Part shown: piece after piece, positions 20,094 to 29,282 of the stretch
Position numbering within the stretch: the stretch's first letter is position 1
Layout of the letters: the number at the start of each line of letters is the position of its first letter
Assembly (NCBI RefSeq): GCF_002310815.1
Contig: NZ_CP011032.1
Span: forward strand, 1,094,001 to 1,158,000
Direction: 5' to 3'
Source: Pseudoalteromonas tunicata
GTDB taxonomy: Bacteria; Pseudomonadota; Gammaproteobacteria; Enterobacterales; Alteromonadaceae
DNA length: 64,000 nt
Notes under the pieces: model-generated
Told to the model about the DNA's origin: nothing
What the model saw: only the letters and a program-made list of their open reading frames with translations
Database searches by the model: none
Position numbers and translations under genes: made by a program

Positions 20094-20957
20094 ATGATCC
20101 GTTATTTGATATTGCTTTCGTTTGTGCTGTTATCGACCCCTGTTTTTGCTAAAAAGCTGCCTTACATAGCTCAAATTACCATAGAAACAGATATTTATAA
20201 TTACTCACAAGATTTTATTAATGGCCGACCTTTATTAGAAATTACCGATTACCAAGGAAAAAATGCACAGCGGGATGTGGTTGAGTTTATTTTAATTCAA
20301 CAAGCCTTATTACTGGGCGGGCTTGAAATTGAATTTGATTTTAAACAAGGTAATTACGATGCGCGTAACTTGAGATTGTTAGAAAAGGGCTTATTGTTGC
20401 TCAGTTTTGATTCCATGTGGCTCACTCAGGCGCAAAAAATCGAACAGCAAGTCTACATTAGTGATCCTCTTATTGAAAAAGGCGAATATGTAGCGGGTAT
20501 ATTTACAGGAGTTAATAATCTTGATGCGCAAAAAATAGCAAGCCTTGGCCACCTCCATCAACATTCAGTAGTATCCAGCAAAGATTGGATAGTGGATTGG
20601 CAAACATTAGAGCAATTACAGCCAAAAAAATTACTTCATGAAAGTGATTGGATCTCAATGGCCAAAATGGTCAGCCGAGGTTGGGTCGATGTGATGTTAA
20701 TTCCCTTTAATGCTGAGTTTCCATTTGTCTATCAGGGTGAGGGCTATCAATTGACTGTAGTACCAAATGTGAAGGTGGCACTTAATGATAGTCGCCATTT
20801 TTTAGTTTCTAAGCAGCATCCATTGGGCCTTGAAGTATATCAGGCACTGCAAAAAGGGTTAAAAATTCTCAAAGCACGAGGTCAAATTCGTAAGGCATAT
20901 CAAGATGCTGGTTTTATTAATCCGCTTGTAACAAGATGGCAGGAAATTAGTCGTTAA
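20094..20957 (+). CDS. Periplasmic solute-binding-like protein (SBP_bac_3 type)
   Basis: Encodes 287 residues from ATG 20094, which follows GAGGAGG at ideal spacing. It has an N-terminal signal peptide (LILLSFVLLSTPVFA). The rest resembles family-3 amino-acid binding proteins: NGRPLLEITDY, DARNLRLLEKGLLLL, and a C-terminal YQALQKGLKILKARGQIRKAYQDAGFI segment typical of that fold. No ABC permease or ATPase lies nearby. The location directly after a chemoreceptor suggests a sensing or co-receptor role. Confidence 0.75.
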   Translation: MIRYLILLSFVLLSTPVFAKKLPYIAQITIETDIYNYSQDFINGRPLLEITDYQGKNAQRDVVEFILIQQALLLGGLEIEFDFKQGNYDARNLRLLEKGLLLLSFDSMWLTQAQKIEQQVYISDPLIEKGEYVAGIFTGVNNLDAQKIASLGHLHQHSVVSSKDWIVDWQTLEQLQPKKLLHESDWISMAKMVSRGWVDVMLIPFNAEFPFVYQGEGYQLTVVPNVKVALNDSRHFLVSKQHPLGLEVYQALQKGLKILKARGQIRKAYQDAGFINPLVTRWQEISR

Positions 20958-21249
20958 TTTAGCCTTTATTTTACAATTGTTGGCTTGAAAACTGTTTCTA
21001 AAACAAGCTATTAAGCTTGTAAATTAGCAAAATGTAATTGTTCGCTTACATTTTTTTGGTAACCTACTGAATATCAGCTAGTCTTAAGGGCAAATGTCCT
21101 TGGTGACTCGTTATAATAAAAACTGCTTTAAAATCAAATTGAACTTAATTTTTCATTGCATAAAAAATGCGCTTATTTGTGTTTTTGTGCCTAAGATAGT
21201 TGTTATTTTATCTACGAAGCTGCCAAAAAGCGGCTAAAGTCTAATTCCA

Positions 21250-21331
21250 TTGCAAAAAAAATGTAATTAGATGTTATACTCTACCACCATAATGTTCAGT
21301 CTTAAGGTACAGCACTCTTGACCTTAAGGTC
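21250..21331 (+). promoter_or_regulatory. Likely promoter and repeated CTTAAGGT sites upstream of a TonB receptor
   Basis: An extended -10 (TGT-TATACT, hexamer 21275-21280) lies behind TTGCAA (21250-21255, spacing 19). Just downstream of the expected transcript start, CTTAAGGT occurs at 21301-21308 and again at 21323-21330, 22 bp apart on the same helical face. The second copy sits in a perfect 12-bp palindrome GACCTTAAGGTC (21320-21331). AGTCTTAAGG also occurs at 21080-21089. This looks like a repressor operator. The rest of the 20958-21249 gap shows only a small ACAAGCT/AGCTTGT hairpin (21004-21020). Confidence 0.5.
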
Positions 21332-21431
21332 CGCGCACTTTATCGCGTAAAATTGAACCTTATACCGCCAAAGTAATATGGCGCTACATATTACCGTTGA
21401 ACTAAGAGTGATTCTAAGGGTTTATCCAGAC

Positions 21432-23702
21432 ATGAAAGCAATGAAACAATCTACGCTTGCAGTTTTAATTAATGCTGCTTTGTTTTCTGCAGTCGGCCTA
21501 TCGGCCAATGCAATTGCAGCTGAGCAAGCTGACGAAAATAAAGCTAAAAATTCACAGCTTGAAGTGATTCAAATTACTGCACGTAAACGTGTTGAAAATG
21601 CACAAGAAGTGCCAGTATCGGTTTCTGCATTACAAGGTGATAACCTTGATGCATATAGCTCAGCCGGTATGGACATTCGTTTTATGAATGCCAAGATCCC
21701 AAGTTTAACGGTTGAATCATCATTTGGTCGTACTTTCCCACGTTTTTATGTTCGTGGTTTAGGTAATACAGATTTCGATCTAAACGCATCACAACCTGTT
21801 TCATTGGTTGTTGATGACGTTGTGCAAGAAAACCCAATTTTAAAGGGTTTCCCAGTATTTGATATCGAGCGTATTGAAGTGCTTCGTGGTCCACAAGGCA
21901 CTTTGTTTGGTCGTAATACTCCGGCTGGCTTAGTGAAGTTTGACTCAGTAAAACCATCTCAAGATTTTGATGGTTATGGCGCTGTGTCTTACGGTAGCCG
22001 TGGCGCAGTGGATTTTGAAGGCGCGGTTGGTGGTGGTTTATCTGATAATGTATCGGCTCGTTTTTCTGCTTTAGTGCAAAACAAAGGCGATTTTATTGAT
22101 AACCGTGCGCCAGGTTTTGAAGAAAAAGACGTTTTAGGCGGCTACACAGAAAAAGCGGCGCGTTTACAGTTCTTATATAAGAAAGATGATTTATCAGCAT
22201 TATTAAATTATCACGTACGTGATTTAGACGGTAAACCAATCGTATTTAACGCAAATTTAATGGATAAAGGCACCAACAATATCCGTAAAGACTTTAAAAA
22301 CGATGTTGTTTTTCATGATGCAGCCAAAGATGCAACGCAACAAGTTGAATCGCAAGGTGTAAGCTTAAAAGTTGAATATGACTTTGATACGCATACTTTA
22401 ACCTCTATCTCTGCATGGGATAGCGTTGAGATTTTCTCTCGTGGAGATGTTGATGGTGGTTTTGGTGCACCTTGGGCGCCAGCGATGGGCCCAGGTGTGA
22501 TTGGTTTTGCTGCAGAAAGTGCGGATGCGATTCCAGATCACGACCAAATTACTCAAGAACTTCGTTTATCAAGCAACTTTAATGGTGATTTTAATTATCA
22601 AGTAGGTGCGTTTTATTTTGATGAAGATTTAACCATTGAAAGCTTTAGTTACGATACCTTAGCGGGTGGCGTACAAAATGGTTATGCAAAACAAAATCAA
22701 CAAACCACCGCTTGGGCTGTATTTGGTTCAGCAGATTTCACTGTATCAGATGAGCTAAAAATTACTGCGGGTTTACGTTACTCTGATGATGACAAAGATT
22801 TTGTTGCTGAACGTTTCAGTAATCCAACACCTTGGAATGGTTCACCTGATTATTTAATGCGTACTGCAAACCCAAGTGATAGCCATGTAAGCTGGGATTT
22901 AAGTGCGGCGTATAAATATAGCCGTGATGTTAATTTCTTTGCTCGTATTGCAAATGGTTTCCGTGCGCCAAGTATTCAAGGCCGTATTTTGTTTGGTGAT
23001 GAAGTGACAATTGCTAAATCTGAAACCATCAACTCAATTGAAGCTGGCGTAAAATCTGACGTATTAGATGGCCGTGGTCGTGTTAATGCAACTGTGTTTT
23101 ACTACCAAATGGATGATCAGCAGTTAACTGCGGTAGGTGGTGATGCAAACTTTAACCGTTTAATCAATGCTGACAAAACAAATGGTTATGGTTTTGAGCT
23201 TGATACTGAATGGGTATTAACGGATGAGTTGCTTGCGACATTTAATGTGAGTTACAACCATACTGAATTAGACAGTGCCGGACTTGCTGTAGCTGCATGT
23301 GCACAATGTACAGTAACAAGCCCACGCAACGCAGATGGCCTTGCTATCATTGATGGCACTAGCTTACCACATGCTCCTGAGTGGATTGCTAATTTCACTT
23401 TGCGTTATACCAAAGAGCTTGAGAATGGTGAATTCTTCGCTTATACCGATTGGTCATACCGTTCTGAAATCGATTTTTTCTTATATCGCGCGAAAGAGTT
23501 TACTGGCGAAGCGTTATTTGAAGGTGGTGTACGTGCAGGTTATGCATGGACTCAAGATGATAATGAATACGAAGTATCTGCATTTGTTCGTAATTTAACT
23601 GATGAGCAAGTGATCATTGGTGGTGTTGATTTTAACAACAATACAGGTATGGTAAATGAAGAGCGCTTTATCGGTGCTGAATTTAAGATTAAATTCTTTT
23701 AA
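21432..23702 (+). CDS. TonB-dependent outer-membrane receptor
   Basis: Encodes 756 residues from ATG 21432, which gives a proper signal peptide (cleavage after AIAA). A TonB box is visible (EVIQITARKR), then the plug (PVSVSALQGDNL, RFYVRGLGNTDFDLN, IERIEVLRGPQGTLFGRNTPAGLVKF) and a beta-barrel ending in Phe (GAEFKIKFF). The plug and ending are typical of iron-complex/vitamin-type receptors, but the ligand is unknown. It is monocistronic, with a strong terminator after it and a repeated palindromic site in its leader. Confidence 0.93.
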   Translation: MKAMKQSTLAVLINAALFSAVGLSANAIAAEQADENKAKNSQLEVIQITARKRVENAQEVPVSVSALQGDNLDAYSSAGMDIRFMNAKIPSLTVESSFGRTFPRFYVRGLGNTDFDLNASQPVSLVVDDVVQENPILKGFPVFDIERIEVLRGPQGTLFGRNTPAGLVKFDSVKPSQDFDGYGAVSYGSRGAVDFEGAVGGGLSDNVSARFSALVQNKGDFIDNRAPGFEEKDVLGGYTEKAARLQFLYKKDDLSALLNYHVRDLDGKPIVFNANLMDKGTNNIRKDFKNDVVFHDAAKDATQQVESQGVSLKVEYDFDTHTLTSISAWDSVEIFSRGDVDGGFGAPWAPAMGPGVIGFAAESADAIPDHDQITQELRLSSNFNGDFNYQVGAFYFDEDLTIESFSYDTLAGGVQNGYAKQNQQTTAWAVFGSADFTVSDELKITAGLRYSDDDKDFVAERFSNPTPWNGSPDYLMRTANPSDSHVSWDLSAAYKYSRDVNFFARIANGFRAPSIQGRILFGDEVTIAKSETINSIEAGVKSDVLDGRGRVNATVFYYQMDDQQLTAVGGDANFNRLINADKTNGYGFELDTEWVLTDELLATFNVSYNHTELDSAGLAVAACAQCTVTSPRNADGLAIIDGTSLPHAPEWIANFTLRYTKELENGEFFAYTDWSYRSEIDFFLYRAKEFTGEALFEGGVRAGYAWTQDDNEYEVSAFVRNLTDEQVIIGGVDFNNNTGMVNEERFIGAEFKIKFF

Positions 23703-23730
23703 TTAATTCCTGCTAAATTTACTCATATAA

Positions 23731-23756
23731 AAACCCGCATTATTGCGGGTTTTTTC
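23731..23756 (+). terminator. Intrinsic terminator of the TonB receptor gene
   Basis: AAACCCGCA and TGCGGGTTT form a 9-bp stem with a 4-base loop, followed by T residues. Confidence 0.9.
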
Positions 23757-24086
23757 TTGCCTGAGTTATCTCTACATTCTTTTTAAAAACAAAATAAAAC
23801 ACATTTCCTGTAAGTTTATTGCTTTAAAGCTAACAGCAAAGCATCCGCTTACCCCCCATTTTATGGGTTTAAAGGTTTTTTATTTTGTTTTATATGGGTT
23901 TATTGTCGTGCTCTTGTTTTAAGTACCTGTTTTTGTTTCGTTTTATTTTTAGTTGATTTGTAACATTTTATTTTCTTTTTGAAACATTTTTGTATAACAT
24001 CTCCCACGTTGCTGAAATGTTAATATTTTAAGCATACAAATAAATAACAAAAATAAATAGTAAGCACTCAAAGGGAGAAAACAATA
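23757..24086. other. AT-rich leader region of the second large TonB receptor
   Basis: About 330 bp with no gene. It has repeated AACATTTT motifs around 23960-23990 and a TATAAC (near 23992) that may be part of a promoter, but no good -35 partner. GGGAGAAAA precedes the ATG at 24087. Confidence 0.4.
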
Positions 24087-27026
24087 ATGAGAAAGGCGCA
24101 TTTTAAGCGTTCGCTGGTAGCACTATCGGTTTCAGCATTATTTGCTGTATCGGCACCAACATTTGCAGCTAATAATACGGCAGGTTCGTTAAAAGGTAAG
24201 GTTGCAGATGCTGCAACAGCATCTGCGTTAGCGGGTTCAGTTGTTACTATTACTAATAAAAATAACGGTGCAACTGTTACTTCTATCGTTGGTCAAAATG
24301 GTGGCTTCCGGGTGCCAAACTTACCTATCGGTGAGTATAAAATCACCATTACTAAAGCGGGTTATCAAACGCAAGTAATTGAAAGCGCAAAGGTTAGCAT
24401 TGGTAATGAAGTAAATATCGATGTAGTTATGACCTCGGGGGATATTGAAGTTATCTCTGTGACTGGTTCAAAAGTTGCCTTGGTTGATGCCGCAACTCCA
24501 GAAATAGCTCTAACGATTACAGCTGATGAAGTTGCACGCTTACCTATCGCACTTGATGTTGTAAATGTTGCGCTACTTGCGCCAGGTACAACACAAGGGG
24601 ATTCTGCATTTGGTAATTTAGCGTCGTTTGGTGGTGCATCTGTTGCTGAAAACACCTATTTAATTAATGGTGTAAATGTAACTGGTTTTCGCCGTGGTAC
24701 TGCTATTTCGGATATTCCATTTAGCACTTATGATCAATTCCAAGTTAAAACAGGGGGTTATTCAGCTCAGTTTGGTCGCTCAACCGGTGGTGTGGTAAAT
24801 GCAATCACTAAACGTGGTAACAATGGTTGGGATTTTGGCATTGAAACACGCTGGGTACCAGAAGCTTTACGAGAAAATCGTGGCACTGTACGTTACCCAA
24901 TTGGTAATGATGAAGGCACAATTAAACCATTTGATGTATATACCTCAGATGAAAAAACAGATATTACCGATGTTGAAACTGAATTTTGGCTATCAGGTGA
25001 TTTAATCGAAGATACCTTGTTTTTCTACGGTTTATATCAAGCTCAGACCAAAGAAGCTGAAGCATATAACTCAGCCTTTTACTCAGGTTTTGATAACTAT
25101 CAACGTGTTAATGGTGAAGCAAATGATCCATTATGGTTAGCTCGTATCGATTGGAACATCAATGATGACCATTCATTAATGGTTTGGGGTTTTAGTGACT
25201 CTAACGATTTAGTTGATGTGACTACGTCATTTTCACCAGAAGGTTCATCCGATAGAACATCGGTTACAAAAACGGGTGGTCAAACATGGTCGGTAAAATA
25301 CGATGGTCGTATTAATGACTGGTTATCAATTGATGCGCTTTATGCAGAAGTTGAATTTAACTCAACACGTCAAGCGCCTGAAGATGAAGCTTGTCCTGCC
25401 ATTTATGATGTGCGTTCAGGTTCAGGTGTAGAGCTAGGTTGTTGGGTAAACTTTACTGCAAGTGTGGAAGAAGATAAGCGAAAACAAACACAATTTAATG
25501 TGAGCTTAGATTATTTTGAAGGCCATGCACTGCGTTTTGGTGTGGATTATGAAGATAATACCTCGCTAGAAGGCAGCTTCTACTCAGGTCATATTTACTA
25601 TCGTTATGCTAAGTTAGCTACGGGTACAAAATTACCAAACGGTTATCAAGCGCCAAACGATTTGGAGTATGTACGTACTCGGGTGTATGAAAATGGTGGA
25701 AGTTTTAATAGCAAATCTACCGCTTTTTACATTGAAGATACATGGGATATTACCGATAGCATTACCGCCCGTATTGGCTTACGTTCAGAGTCGTTTGAGA
25801 ACTTAAATGCCAAAGGGGAAACCTTCATTAAGATTGATAATCAACTTGCGCCACGTTTAGGTATTGCATGGGATGTGTTTGAAGATGGTAACTCAAAGTT
25901 ATTTGCTAACTGGGGTCGTTACCACATTCCTGTTGCGTCAAATACTAATGTACGCATGGCGGGGGCTGAGCTTTATTATGAAGAGTACAACATTTTAAAT
26001 GGTGTTGGTGCGGGTGAGTTACCAGAAATTGGCGCTGCACTTGGCGATCGTCGTACCTTCTCTGATGGTTCGGCGGCTGATCCAGCTGAGATTTTAGATA
26101 CTTCTATCAAGCCAATGTACCAAGATGAGTTAATCTTAGGTTTTGAACATACCATTAATGAAGATTGGTCAACTGGTATTAAGTTTGTACATCGTGATCT
26201 TAAGAGCATTATCGATGACGTTACAATTGATGAAGCTATTAAAGCCAACGGTTGGGATTTCGATCCAGGCCATGGCGGTTACTATGTATTAACTAATCCA
26301 AATACTGATATCACAGTGTATTACGATACCGATGGTGATGGTGTACGTGAGCAAGTTAAACTTTCAGCTGATCAACTTGGTTATCCAGAGCCTAAGCGTA
26401 TTTATAATGCGTTAGAGTTCAGCTTAACCCGCGGCTGGGATAATGATTGGGCATTTAACGGTTCATATACATGGGCGAAGAGTTATGGTAATGCAGAAGG
26501 TTACGTAAAATCAGATAACGGTCAAGATGACGCTGGTTTAACAACCGATTGGGATTACCCGTACCTGATGGATGGTGCAAGTGGTTCATTACCTAATGAT
26601 CGTCGTCATACATTCAAAATGTATGGTGCTTACAAAGTAACCGAAAACCTATCAATCGGTGCCAACATGATTGCTCAATCTGGTCGTGCAAAAAGTGCCT
26701 TTGGTGACAGCTTACCAGATGATTACGGTTCAGATTACCAGTATGGCTTAACGTATTATCCATTCAACGAGCGTTGTGCTCGTGGTTGTATGGGTCGTGA
26801 AGGCTGGCGCTTTAAAGTTGACTTTAATGCCGTATACGACGTGACATTCATTGACGGTGTTGATGCGCAATTACGTATGGATGTATTTAACATCTTTAAC
26901 GTAAACAACGTATTAAAAACTAATGAAACAATGTCAGTGGGTGGTAAGTTAAATGTAGCTTATGGTTTACCAACCAGTGTTGAAACGCCACGTTATGTGC
27001 GTTTAAGCGCATCAATAAAATTCTAA
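24087..27026 (+). CDS. Oar-like TonB-dependent receptor with N-terminal carboxypeptidase-regulatory domain
   Basis: Encodes 979 residues. The order is: signal peptide (to about residue 28), an Ig-like carboxypeptidase-regulatory domain (about 32-115, GSLKGKVADAATASALAGSVVTI and NLPIGEYKITITKAGYQT), a plug domain (about 120-245, with YLINGVNVTGF and YSAQFGRSTGGVVNAITKRG), and a large barrel ending RYVRLSASIKF. This architecture matches Oar-type receptors, linked in other bacteria to uptake of peptides or to surface behaviour. It is monocistronic with a strong terminator. The substrate is unknown; the many peptidases in this window make peptides plausible. Confidence 0.92.
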   Translation: MRKAHFKRSLVALSVSALFAVSAPTFAANNTAGSLKGKVADAATASALAGSVVTITNKNNGATVTSIVGQNGGFRVPNLPIGEYKITITKAGYQTQVIESAKVSIGNEVNIDVVMTSGDIEVISVTGSKVALVDAATPEIALTITADEVARLPIALDVVNVALLAPGTTQGDSAFGNLASFGGASVAENTYLINGVNVTGFRRGTAISDIPFSTYDQFQVKTGGYSAQFGRSTGGVVNAITKRGNNGWDFGIETRWVPEALRENRGTVRYPIGNDEGTIKPFDVYTSDEKTDITDVETEFWLSGDLIEDTLFFYGLYQAQTKEAEAYNSAFYSGFDNYQRVNGEANDPLWLARIDWNINDDHSLMVWGFSDSNDLVDVTTSFSPEGSSDRTSVTKTGGQTWSVKYDGRINDWLSIDALYAEVEFNSTRQAPEDEACPAIYDVRSGSGVELGCWVNFTASVEEDKRKQTQFNVSLDYFEGHALRFGVDYEDNTSLEGSFYSGHIYYRYAKLATGTKLPNGYQAPNDLEYVRTRVYENGGSFNSKSTAFYIEDTWDITDSITARIGLRSESFENLNAKGETFIKIDNQLAPRLGIAWDVFEDGNSKLFANWGRYHIPVASNTNVRMAGAELYYEEYNILNGVGAGELPEIGAALGDRRTFSDGSAADPAEILDTSIKPMYQDELILGFEHTINEDWSTGIKFVHRDLKSIIDDVTIDEAIKANGWDFDPGHGGYYVLTNPNTDITVYYDTDGDGVREQVKLSADQLGYPEPKRIYNALEFSLTRGWDNDWAFNGSYTWAKSYGNAEGYVKSDNGQDDAGLTTDWDYPYLMDGASGSLPNDRRHTFKMYGAYKVTENLSIGANMIAQSGRAKSAFGDSLPDDYGSDYQYGLTYYPFNERCARGCMGREGWRFKVDFNAVYDVTFIDGVDAQLRMDVFNIFNVNNVLKTNETMSVGGKLNVAYGLPTSVETPRYVRLSASIKF

Positions 27027-27054
27027 TCTTTTAGAATAAATCCCTGAAGATTTT

Positions 27055-27080
27055 AAAGCCGCCTAGAGCGGCTTTTTTAT
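27055..27080 (+). terminator. Intrinsic terminator of the Oar-like receptor gene
   Basis: AAAGCCGC and GCGGCTTT form an 8-bp stem with a 5-base loop, then a T run. Confidence 0.9.
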
Positions 27081-27244
27081 TTATAAAAAACTAAAAACCT
27101 CGCTTCTATTAAATAATAAAGATTAGATGTTGTTGCTAAAGTACTGAGCTAAAGTGTACTTGTGTCATATACATTGAGGGATAATAGGTGAAACTTTAAC
27201 GTTAAATTGTTAGAGTTGGCGAAATTATTTTATTAGGAAAAGTC

Positions 27245-27544
27245 ATGTCTGGATTTTGGAATTTTCGCGTTATTAAATGTGAAGGTACAGGCACAGAAGA
27301 AACGCTTTATCAAATTCATGAAGTTGAATACAACATTAAAGGTAAAGCGGTAAATTGGTCAGAAACCAGTGTAGCACCTTATGGCCGCAGCTTAGATGAG
27401 TTACGTAAAGATACTGAACGCCAGCGCAGTGCGTTTGAAAAGCCAGTTTTGCATTTAGTGCGTAAGCCGCGTGGTTACGAGTTAGTTGAAGTTGAAACCG
27501 GTGCTGATGCGTTTGCTGAGCCACCTGCAGGATTGACTGAATAA
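27245..27544 (+). CDS. Conserved-looking small cytosolic protein, unknown function
   Basis: Encodes 99 residues behind an AGGAAAA ribosome site. There is no signal peptide or membrane helix. The sequence (FWNFRVIKCEG, YQIHEVEYN, PYGRSLDELRKD) suggests a compact alpha/beta fold with a beta-rich first half. I do not recognise a named family. It has its own terminator and stands between a TonB receptor and a phosphatase gene. Confidence 0.7.
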   Translation: MSGFWNFRVIKCEGTGTEETLYQIHEVEYNIKGKAVNWSETSVAPYGRSLDELRKDTERQRSAFEKPVLHLVRKPRGYELVEVETGADAFAEPPAGLTE

Positions 27545-27577
27545 AGAACCTGATTTTTAGGTTAAATGTTTATTTTT

Positions 27578-27599
27578 AAAGCGCTTAGGCGCTTTTTTT
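27578..27599 (+). terminator. Intrinsic terminator of the 99-residue protein gene
   Basis: AAAGCGC and GCGCTTT form a 7-bp stem with a 4-base loop, followed by seven T residues. Confidence 0.9.
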
Positions 27600-27633
27600 C
27601 TCTATAAAATCTCAGCTAAAAAAGGATTTAAGT

Positions 27634-28290
27634 ATGTTAAAAGCGGTACTGTTTGATTGCGATGGCACCTTAGTGGATTCAGAATCACTGCATTATCAAT
27701 GTTGGCAACATATTTTAGTGCCTTATAACATTGCATATGATGAAGGCCATTTTTGTCATTTATTTTCTGGTAAACCCACCCTTGAAGCGGCGCAATTTAT
27801 AATTGATGAACATGGTTTAACGGTTGATGCCAAAGCGTTGGCCGGGCAAAAGAATGATTATTTTGCTGATTATGTTCAAAATCACTTACCACCATTATTG
27901 CCTTATGCCAAAGAAGTGCTCAGCTTAGCCAAACAAAGTTCATTGCAGGTTGCACTCGTTACTGGTTCTGCCCGTGCTGAAGTAATGCCGATTTTAGCGG
28001 GTTATCAATTATTTGATTATTTTGAAGTTATTGTGACAAAAGATGATGTTACTCAGCCTAAACCGCACCCAGAACCGTATTTATCGGCACTTAAGCAATT
28101 GGGGCAAGCGGCGCAATTTGGTGTTGCAATAGAAGATACTTGTACTGGTTTAACATCGGCGAAGGGGGCGGGTTTGTTGGCCATCGCAGTGCCTAATCAT
28201 CATAGCCAACATCAAGATTTATCCCTTGCAGATCATACTTGCACAAATTTAATGCAAGCTTGGCAGCGCATTGAATTAGCGCAAAGTTAA
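27634..28290 (+). CDS. HAD-superfamily hydrolase (phosphatase/phosphoglucomutase-like)
   Basis: Encodes 218 residues. HAD motif I is FDCDGTLVDSE (nucleophile Asp8 and Asp10), motif II is VTGSAR, the Lys is in VTKDDVTQPKPHPEPYL, and motif III is AIEDTCTGLTSAKGAG. The helical cap after motif I makes it subfamily IA, like phosphoglycolate phosphatase and beta-phosphoglucomutase. It is a cytosolic phosphotransfer enzyme on a small metabolite of unknown identity. An AAAGGA ribosome site precedes the ATG. Confidence 0.9.
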   Translation: MLKAVLFDCDGTLVDSESLHYQCWQHILVPYNIAYDEGHFCHLFSGKPTLEAAQFIIDEHGLTVDAKALAGQKNDYFADYVQNHLPPLLPYAKEVLSLAKQSSLQVALVTGSARAEVMPILAGYQLFDYFEVIVTKDDVTQPKPHPEPYLSALKQLGQAAQFGVAIEDTCTGLTSAKGAGLLAIAVPNHHSQHQDLSLADHTCTNLMQAWQRIELAQS

Positions 28291-28364
28291 GCCATAATTT
28301 AGGATCACTATTTGCAGATTTCGTTCAAATCGATTGAATGAAACAAACAACGAAAGGAATCGTT

Positions 28365-29204
28365 ATGAGCCTAAAATGGATAATAGGGTCTTTAATGCTG
28401 TGTATCTGGCTGCAACCTGTGCAAGCGGCCGAGCCAATGCCAGTGCAGTTGGCAACGGTATACCAAAACACTGTGGTAGTGAGTGATTATTTTGCCTCTG
28501 AAAAGTACGATGGCATTCGGGCTATTTGGGATGGTAAGCAATTAACGACTCGCAGTGGCCACGTTATTGCTGCTCCAAATTGGTTTACTGAGAGGCTTCC
28601 TGCACTTTGGCTTGATGGTGAGCTTTGGGCAGGGCGAAATAAGTTTGAGCAAGTATCGGCTACAGTGCGCGACAACACTCCCGATGATCAAGCATGGCGG
28701 GCAATCAATTACCTTATTTTTGATGCGCCAGATCAACAACAGCCTTTTTCTTGGCGCGTACAACACTACCAGCACATTGTGCAGATGATTAATCAGCCCT
28801 TTATTAAAGCCGTAGAACAACATAGCTTTAATGACAACCAGCAATTACAGCTCTTTCTTGATTCAATCACCAAACAAGGTGGTGAAGGGGTGATGCTGCA
28901 TCGCAAAACGGCCTTATTTAAAGATGGGCGTAGTGATAACCTCATTAAACTAAAACCTTATATGGATAGCGAAGCGCAAGTGGTTGCTCATGTTGCAGGT
29001 AAAGGAAAGTATCTTAATATGCTTGGCGCATTGTCGGTTAGAACCCCTGAGGGAATTGAATTTAAAATTGGCACTGGTTTTAGTGATGCCGATAGGTTAA
29101 ATCCCCCTGCGATTGGTGCGCAGATTACCTATCGCTATCATGGTTTTACCAAAAATGGCGTGCCACGTTTTGCCAGTTATTTACGGGTGCGAAACGAGCC
29201 TTAG
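28365..29204 (+). CDS. ligE: Periplasmic ATP-dependent DNA ligase (LigE type)
   Basis: Encodes 279 residues from ATG 28365 (GAAAGGA at good spacing). The first 22 residues are a clear Sec signal peptide, unusual for a DNA ligase. The adenylation motif EKYDGIR places the catalytic Lys at residue 47; later motifs are LDGELW, GGEGVML and LIKLKPYMDSEAQVV, followed by a small OB-fold. The minimal two-domain plan plus signal sequence matches LigE-type ligases of Gram-negative bacteria, proposed to repair incoming or extracellular DNA in the periplasm. That role is family knowledge and not shown here. Confidence 0.87.
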   Translation: MSLKWIIGSLMLCIWLQPVQAAEPMPVQLATVYQNTVVVSDYFASEKYDGIRAIWDGKQLTTRSGHVIAAPNWFTERLPALWLDGELWAGRNKFEQVSATVRDNTPDDQAWRAINYLIFDAPDQQQPFSWRVQHYQHIVQMINQPFIKAVEQHSFNDNQQLQLFLDSITKQGGEGVMLHRKTALFKDGRSDNLIKLKPYMDSEAQVVAHVAGKGKYLNMLGALSVRTPEGIEFKIGTGFSDADRLNPPAIGAQITYRYHGFTKNGVPRFASYLRVRNEP

Positions 29205-29282
29205 AGTCAGTAAATTTGGCATTTTAGGCTTGTTTTTATCAGTGAGTATGGTAACTTCGCGCCTTTTGCAAAAGAGGTGCTT

